DNA of 64,000 bases from Polytrichum commune. Lineage: Eukaryota; Streptophyta; Polytrichopsida; Polytrichales; Polytrichaceae. Location: NCBI GenBank assembly GCA_950295325.1, contig OX485806.1, forward strand, positions 35,590,001-35,654,000, in the 5' to 3' direction. Positions 57,776 to 64,000 of this stretch are shown piece after piece. The first letter of the stretch is position 1. Each line of letters starts with the position of its first letter. The position numbers were made by a program, and so were the translations under genes. The notes under the pieces are model-generated. The model was not told the DNA's origin. It worked only from the letters and a program-made list of their open reading frames with translations, and ran no database searches.

Positions 57776-57817
57776 GGGATCAAACCCATGCAAGGTCTAA
57801 TCTCTCAACTGACCACT
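57776..57817 (-). repeat. tRNA-like box A/box B pair (possible SINE head)
   Basis: On the minus strand tagtggtcagttgag (box A-like) is followed 15 bases later by gggtttgatccc (box B-like; consensus GGTTCGANTCC). The spacing is shorter than in tRNAs. No cloverleaf could be drawn. It may be a degenerate tRNA-derived SINE start. Confidence 0.25.
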
Positions 57818-57839
57818 AAATTACGTATAATGGCAATGA

Positions 57840-58251
57840 GGCCTTTGACACACCACACCAAATCAAATCCATTAAAGATGCCCTACATGCGACATCCGGA
57901 GTTTTCTTTAGAAATTTGCCACTCAATCCTATCATAATCAACAAGTGAATTCAACACAATTACTTCTCACTTTGAAGGTCTTGACCAAAGATTGTCATTT
58001 TCAGTGGGTCAAGTGGGTTTAATGAACTTGTTTAAACGCCATGCACAAGGGGAAATGAAAATTGGAAGGAATGTCTCCTTTGTGCTTTTCAACACACTAG
58101 GAGAAAATGGATCCTAACAAAATGGTCTCATCACTAACATATGTGTACCCAAAACCAACATTGAACCTGACATTGACAATTAAAGTTATCCTTTGATTCA
58201 AGCAAGGTTTTGGTCATAAGTTGGTTGATTTGCATACAAAACTTGTCATCC
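57840..58251. other. No recognised gene
   Basis: AT-rich DNA up to the assembly gap. Confidence 0.4.
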
Positions 58252-58451
58252 NNNNNNNNNNNNNNNNNNNNNNNNNNNNNNNNNNNNNNNNNNNNNNNNN
58301 NNNNNNNNNNNNNNNNNNNNNNNNNNNNNNNNNNNNNNNNNNNNNNNNNNNNNNNNNNNNNNNNNNNNNNNNNNNNNNNNNNNNNNNNNNNNNNNNNNNN
58401 NNNNNNNNNNNNNNNNNNNNNNNNNNNNNNNNNNNNNNNNNNNNNNNNNNN
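58252..58451. other. Assembly gap, exactly 200 N
   Basis: A run of 200 undetermined bases, a round number used for scaffold gaps of unknown size. Any open frame across it is meaningless. Confidence 0.99.
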
Positions 58452-59440
58452 AATTGGTTAGTACCGTTCATACAAATTGCTTTATTAAGTCACATTGAAT
58501 ATATTTTTGTGTTTTTCTTGTTCTTTATTTGAAAACTATGTCCTTAAATAGTCTCAAAATCATGAAAAAATCTCCAATTGCTGATGAGTTTATTTTTTCT
58601 ACTATCATAAACAAGACAATTGTAAAGTTGACAAAATTGTGGAACAAAACAATGCAAAATGTGTTGGCTTGGATCAAGGTTGTGTTGAATTCACAATTGT
58701 GTTGTGTTGTTTGGACCCATGTTTCAATATATCAAATTATGGTAAATATAGCAAGCCACACTATCGAGCCATTTGCAGACAAAAACATTAGGGATAATGT
58801 TGTGGGTGCACATTACATGTCAACCCGCACAATTGAACATAGGTGGTCCACTTTGTAGGTTACAATATTCCTATTGAATTGTGAATAATGGCAATTCGAT
58901 AGACTTCCAACCTAGGGACATCAAGTTCATATGTGACTAGATTAATGTGAAAAACAAACCCTCTCAATACCAATAACATTTCGTACACATTCAATACACT
59001 ATACAACCATAAATTGTGAATCATTGGTTCTACACAACATAAGATGCAAAAGGAGTTGGGTGTATCATGGAGGCATGACAAGTATAAATAAGGTTGCACA
59101 CTATTTTCATATGTGATGATGTATATTGCAAGCCACAATAAAAGGTTGCCCATAGTAAGTCGCACTATACATCCATAAAGGCATAATTATCATAGTCGAA
59201 AATGTGGTCCCAAACAACATAGTGCCAAACAATTAATTTGTTGAATTAACATACCCAATCTAGAGCCCTCATAGATTGGTCGTACCAGTTTTACAAGGAT
59301 GTTGTTTGGGAACCATGCTTTCAAGTTTCCACTGGGTTTGTAGTGTTCAATTCTACTTGTGTCGGTTAGCTTGAGAGGGTTTGTTCATGGCACGTAAAGA
59401 AAGAGGCTTTAGGGATGTATGTCCATTTGCGAAGAAGGCC
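58452..59440. other. No recognised gene
   Basis: A 109-codon plus frame (58529-58858) and a 101-codon minus frame (58860-59165) have no recognised motif. This could be the 5' LTR region of the copia element downstream, but no paired LTR was found. Confidence 0.3.
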
Positions 59441-59444
59441 TCAT

Positions 59445-59860
59445 TTGAGTGTATTTGGAGTGCAAAAGCACATTTGAGATGTAGGGGGCATGATTTGAAT
59501 GAATTGGAAGCGCAAAAACACATTTGAGTTGAAAAAGGCTTGTTTTGAGTGGTTTGAGGTTCAAAATGCACATTTGAGTCCTAGAAGGCTTGATTTGAGT
59601 GTTGTGATGGTGAAATGCATATTACAATTGTAGACACCCTTATGTGAAAGGCTGAGGATGTAAAAACATATTTGAGAGCAAGAAAGTTCATTTGAGTTGA
59701 AAAAGATTTGGCTTGACTTGATCAAGGGTGCAAAGGCACATTTGAGAACCAAAGGGTTTATTTGAGTGGATTTAGAATTCAAGGGCACATTTGAGAGAGA
59801 AAAAACCAGATATGAACATGATTGAGGTGCAAGGGCATATTTGAGTCCAAAAAGGGTTCA
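59445..59860. repeat. 50-bp-period tandem array (CACATTTGAG core)
   Basis: The core (g)ca(c/t)atttgag recurs at about 59469, 59519, 59569, 59618 (decayed), 59667, 59737, 59786 and 59836, mostly 50 bases apart with one 20-base addition. A secondary ttgatttgagtg / ttcatttgagttg motif lies midway in several units. The array ends about 110 bases before the copia gag start, in the position of the leader. Confidence 0.7.
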
Positions 59861-59970
59861 TTTAATTTTAAGAAGGGTTAGTTGGGGTTTGCATGTCATT
59901 GAGTGCATATAATTATTAAGAGCGTTGATTTCAATAATTAGAGAATATATTTCCAATCTTGGAATGTAAA

Positions 59971-61090
59971 ATGGCATCATTTGAGGATGATGGTGCTAGA
60001 GTCATTGACAAGTTTAATGGAGAGAACTTCGATCTTGGGAAGTTCAAATTGGAGATGGGGTTGGGTTTTATAGACCCTTGGAGCATTGTGGAAGAATCCA
60101 AGGCACCTCCACCTTCCAATGTTGATCCAAAAGCCAAGAAGGAATACGAAAAGGGTGTGAAGAAGACAATGTCCATTATTGTGCTCAAGTTGGTGGACAA
60201 CCAACTTGCACGCATTAGGAGTTGCAAAGGATCAACGGAGGCATGAAAAACCATTTGCAACATTCATGAAATAAGAAGTTTGTCGAACATTCTCTTCGTT
60301 TGCAACAAGTTTTTTATGTGTAAGATGAAAAAAATGATGACTTGTTGGACCACATCAATAAGGTCAAGGCACTTGCAGATCAACTCGCTTGCTTGGAGGT
60401 GTTTGTGAAAAATGAAAACGTTGTAACAATTTTGCTCAAAAACTTGCCATCCTCGTACGCATACTTGATCACAACCTTGAATATGATGCCGATGATAGAA
60501 ATGATTATGAAGTATGTGACAACATGTTTGATGCACGAGATGTCGAAGAAGGAGAGGGAACCCAAACGTGATGATGTCACAATGATGTTGCGTCAAGACA
60601 AAGCGGACAAATCCATTTTGGCGTAAAAATGTCAAGACATGCTACTATTATGACAACTCGGCCCACATTACATGTTTTTACTACAAGACAAAGGACAATC
60701 ATAAAGAGAATGCTAACAACACCAAATAAAATGATGACTACACATTCGCCACACAACATGGAGCACATTTAGAGGCAATGTGTAAGTGGATTATGTATTT
60801 TGGAGCATCGAACCATATGACTTCCCGTAGGGTGGCATTTGACATATATGAGGTAATTGTTCTACGCAATGTGTATTTAGGTGATGATAACGTCATAACA
60901 ACAATCAGAATAGGTTTCATTGTTGTCAAGGTGATGGTGAGAGGTAAAATCAAGAGAATTAGTATTAAGGATGCTTTTCATATGTCCAAGCAAAATTGCT
61001 CTCGGTGAGCAAGTTGTTGTTGAATGGGTTGAAAGTGCAATTCAACCTAAATGAATGTATTGTAAAAGGTTTAGATGGAGAGGTGAATAC
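59971..61090 (+). pseudogene. Ty1/copia gag-protease remnant
   Basis: Gag begins MASFEDDGARVIDKFNGENF at 59971 and runs to TEA* at 60246, where a TGA replaces an expected Trp before KTICNIHEIRSLSNILF. After a frameshift the gag core resumes (DHINKVKALADQLACLE, then LLKNLPSSYAYLITTL). A decayed CCHC knuckle CYYYDNSAHITCF lies at about 60633. The protease block is WIMYFGASNHMTS (about 60790): the expected catalytic DSG is YFG, so it is inactive. It continues VVKVMVRGKIKRISIKDAFH, then in another frame SKLLLNGLKVQFNLNECIVK, and stops at about 61.09 kb. Integrase, RT and both LTRs are not seen. Confidence 0.85.
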
Positions 61091-61330
61091 ATTTGAGAAT
61101 AAAGCCTCTAGATCCTAGAATCTAGTGCTTCAAATTGAATTTGAAATCATGGCAGTTGAACACAACTCATTAGATGAATAATGTTATGTGATCAAATAAT
61201 AAAATTTGATTGTCATTTATCTCTCAAAAATATCTCCATGCTATGTCAAAAATTTGAAAGAGAGTTAGACTAGAATCAATCCATTCATAAACAAAATCTT
61301 GTAGGATATGTGCTAGGTATTTCAAGATAC

Positions 61331-61380
61331 TTCCGTTGGATGAATGGAAAGTACACTCATATTCAACAATCCCCTCTTGC
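61331..61380. mobile_element. MITE family A, solo right end
   Basis: gttggatgaatggaaagtac, actcatattcaacaatcccc, tctt matches the family A right inverted end. No left end was found within 300 bases upstream. Confidence 0.5.
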
Positions 61381-61703
61381 CCTGTATAAAAAGAGTGAAA
61401 TACTACCTTTTTTGTTTGTAGTGTTTTGGAATATAAATTGGTTGGCTTTTGGCAATTGTGGATTGTTGCATATGTGGCTATAACAAACAAGTTTATTAAT
61501 AATATATTGACTAAGATGACATAACATTTCCATTCATTGGCTATACATATTGAAAGCAAGATTGAAATATATGGCAATATTTATAATGAAAAAAGTAATA
61601 GCCACATGTGATACATAAATTGTTTTGAGTCTAAAAGTTGGCTATGAGGGCCTAATTCTAAACCTCAATTGGATAAAAACATGAATTTTTCTTCATAGGT
61701 GGC

Positions 61704-62147
61704 TTGGGCGTGAGGGGCAAACCTCCTTGGTATATCAACTTTACAACAACATTTGCTCAGGGAGGGGTGGAGCACTCAAGGTCAAAAATCTTGCTCCCAT
61801 ATGAGGATGCCTCCCACTCACGAGCAAAATGCATATGCTTGCAAGTAGAGGGCACATCCAAAGGCCTTGGATCGCACGCATTCCTTGAGCTTGTGAAGTA
61901 TAGTTCAAAGACAATGTTGCACTTCAACTTACCCCCCTTTGACATGATTGTGATTGATACATATTCAAGATATACATTCAAGGTCGATTGTGGAGGGAGG
62001 GTTGGACACACAATGACCAAGAGGACCAAGTCAAAGAGGGAGCAAATTAACAAGAGGACCAAATTACCAAGAGGCAAGCGATTACCAAGAAAGGGAGATT
62101 CACCTTGCATTCAACCACATCCCACATTATATCAACAAAATTCATAA
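61704..62147 (+). CDS. Unrecognised 147-codon open frame with basic repeats
   Basis: An open frame from 61704 with no stop for 147 codons. The N-terminal half has no recognised motif (LPPFDMIVIDTYSRYTFKVD). The C-terminal part is basic and repetitive because the DNA repeats accaagagg (TKRTKSKREQINKRTKLPRG). A 117-codon frame lies opposite on the minus strand, so coding status is doubtful. It may be a fragment of an unidentified mobile element. Confidence 0.2.
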   Translation: MGVRGKPPWYINFTTTFAQGGVEHSRSKILLPYEDASHSRAKCICLQVEGTSKGLGSHAFLELVKYSSKTMLHFNLPPFDMIVIDTYSRYTFKVDCGGRVGHTMTKRTKSKREQINKRTKLPRGKRLPRKGDSPCIQPHPTLYQQNS

Positions 62148-62149
62148 GA

Positions 62150-64000
62150 ACAACAACAAATCACAGCAAACCAAACACAAGATAAAACATAGACGAGGGA
62201 GGGTTTGAGCTTCCATGTTTGGCTAAGGCGGATGCGTGCAAACAAGGTATTAGCCCTTGAATCCATTCCCCATAATCACACAAGTTCCAACAACTTCGAT
62301 CATGACCACTGCATGACAATTGCTCACCACTCCCCCAACTCCAGTGTAGCGTGAAGTGTACATGTACGAACTCTCCGTCAAGGAACATAAACTCGGCAAG
62401 TTGGAACTAGAGTGTAATCAACATTAAGACTTGTCACTAGTCACTGCAATTACCAACACTAAGCACTAATGACCAATGCACATTCATCATGGGCGATGAA
62501 ACCATACACAAGGGCACTATCAAAGGCAATGGTGGATTCGCAATATGTGATTGCTATGGTAATGAAGAGCTTAGAGGCAATGATGAAGTGGTGATGAAGA
62601 GTTGAGGGAGGGGAAAATAGATGCAGGAGACCTCACATGTGGTGATGGGACTCAAATCCGTTGGCAAGGGTGTGACGTTGTTGGCTACATGTAGAAGAGG
62701 ACAATAACCGAGAGAAAACGCCTAAGGCATCTAGGTTAGTAGATGGTGCCACTTATTGAACTTTGTGGCTCTAGACAAGTGGCGACCATAATAATGATGA
62801 TCCCTGCCTCTATGTGAACCCAAATATTTTAACACATGTTTTTTTTGGTCTCCAAAATTGTTTTGATATTTGACCCCATTTAGCTCTCAGAAGAAAGGTT
62901 GGTGGCATACTTAACAAATATACTAGGGTGGTAGATGAACTCACGGGGAGTGAGAGGGCGACAATATTTATTTCCTACATCGTGTGAAAAGGCAAGAATT
63001 GGTACAAAGGCATACCATTAATTTACCCATATTTACAAAGACATGGCGTGATAAGTTCCGTATGCTCATTAAAGAAGTCTTGTACCTAGCCACACTCACT
63101 AGAGCCACCTGTTTGTCCGGCACCTTCCTCATCACTAACTTCCCCAATAACTTATATGGTTTGTTGGAATGGACCTATTGACACAGTACATATCTAAGTC
63201 ACATTCATCCAAAATTATCTAACATGATGTTTCTTATGGTAATACACCCATAATCGATCTTGGAATTGGAATTGGTGACACTAAATATCATAATTAGTGC
63301 AGCAACCTCTCCTCCCCCCAAATGAAAATAAGATAAAATCAAACAAAAATGAAACTCACTGACAGTAATGGAACCATGCGCCTCTATAAATGATTGGCCA
63401 TGCTTTTGCGTGGACATTGTGTCATTCTTGCTCTACATTGTGTTACATGTATTCTATGTGGAATATGGGTGTAGGGGAGGATCTCAAGGAATTATGCTTA
63501 TTCTCAAGCCCATATTACTTGGGGTGAAGGCTTATTGATGTTATAAAGAATTGATAACCACAATATTATTTATTTATATTAACAAATTATGATATTTTTA
63601 GCAATTCATTATTAGCAACTATCAATGGCTCAACACAATTGATAAGAAATCTAAGGGCATTTGACACTGAAATTGGAACAAAGTGAGGGTTTTTCATATG
63701 TGATGAGATGGCCGTCACAAATGACAAAAAAATGGATTATTATTTTATGAAAAAAGAGGTTGACTCTTAAAAATCAAATCTGGTAATTTTTCTTTCGGCA
63801 TGTCAAGCACATGGTGAGCCTGGAAGTTGATATGAAGTGGTGTTATTGATTCATGTTTTGTCTTTTCCTAGTAGACAATTTGAGATTAACCTTATTATAG
63901 CAAGTATCTTAATTTCATGTACTCTTGTGGATGCAAGGGATCTTCTTCCAAACCCTTGCAGTATGTTAATAGGTGCCATCTTCTTTGTGAGAGGGTTTGG
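62150..64000. other. No recognised gene
   Basis: AT-rich DNA with short frames. A gacactaaatatcataatta then gtgcag motif at about 63278-63301 is an isolated family B/C-type MITE end. Confidence 0.4.

Noticed and set aside
58210-58532. Open frames spanning the N run
   Set aside because: They are produced by undetermined bases.
1-64000. Bacterial operon, phage or viral genome content
   Set aside because: No dense coding, ribosome-binding sites or viral structural genes; everything recognised belongs to plant transposon families.

Overview
This looks like a transposon-dominated intergenic window from a large, AT-rich plant nuclear genome. The evidence is a copia-type gag with the usual plant-family start, plant L1-like LINEs, a PIF/Harbinger transposase, a Stowaway-type MITE with classic CTCCCTCCG ends, telomere-like CCCTAAA repeats, and no bacterial-style dense coding. 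A non-seed land plant such as a fern or lycophyte is my guess, not something shown here. There is one 200-base assembly gap. No complete, intact protein-coding gene was recognised; nearly everything identifiable is a decayed mobile element.

Layout. 0.4-10.1 kb (+): a strongly A+C-rich LINE ('LINE-A') with endonuclease, reverse transcriptase (RT), RNase H and a C-terminal domain, broken by an RT duplication/rearrangement and at least three insertions; two of those can be delimited almost to the base. 10.1-23 kb: a MITE field (families A, B and C), microsatellites and a 5S-rRNA-like segment. 23.8-27.3 kb: a foldback element and a minus-strand plant L1-like LINE ('LINE-B'). 27.9-28.9 kb: a Tc1-type DDE transposase pseudogene (minus). 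29.3-34 kb: the most gene-like part, with GC-richer blocks, two candidate spliced ORFs and a PIF/Harbinger remnant whose nuclease and SANT-like ORFs converge. 34-38 kb: more MITEs. 38.0-39.5 kb: a 5'-truncated LINE ('LINE-C', minus). 40.3-40.9 kb: a degenerate tandem array. 44.5-46.1 kb: a MITE cluster including the Stowaway-like element. 46.2-51.9 kb: a nearly complete LINE ('LINE-D', minus) with two sister MULE-like MITEs nested in its 3' end. 52.5-57.6 kb: a near-perfect short hairpin, a nested MITE, and a 5'-truncated LINE-A copy with a 13-bp target-site duplication (TSD). 59.4-61.1 kb: a copia gag-protease remnant preceded by a 50-bp-period array.

How the parts relate. The value of the window is as a stratigraphy of insertions. 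LINEs were hit later by DNA elements, and several sites still show TSDs. LINE-A is represented twice (0.4-10.1 kb and 55.7-56.3 kb), so its conserved C-terminus can be read by comparison. LINE-B and LINE-D belong to the same broad family. Motif calls rest on reading translations by eye; no database search was possible.
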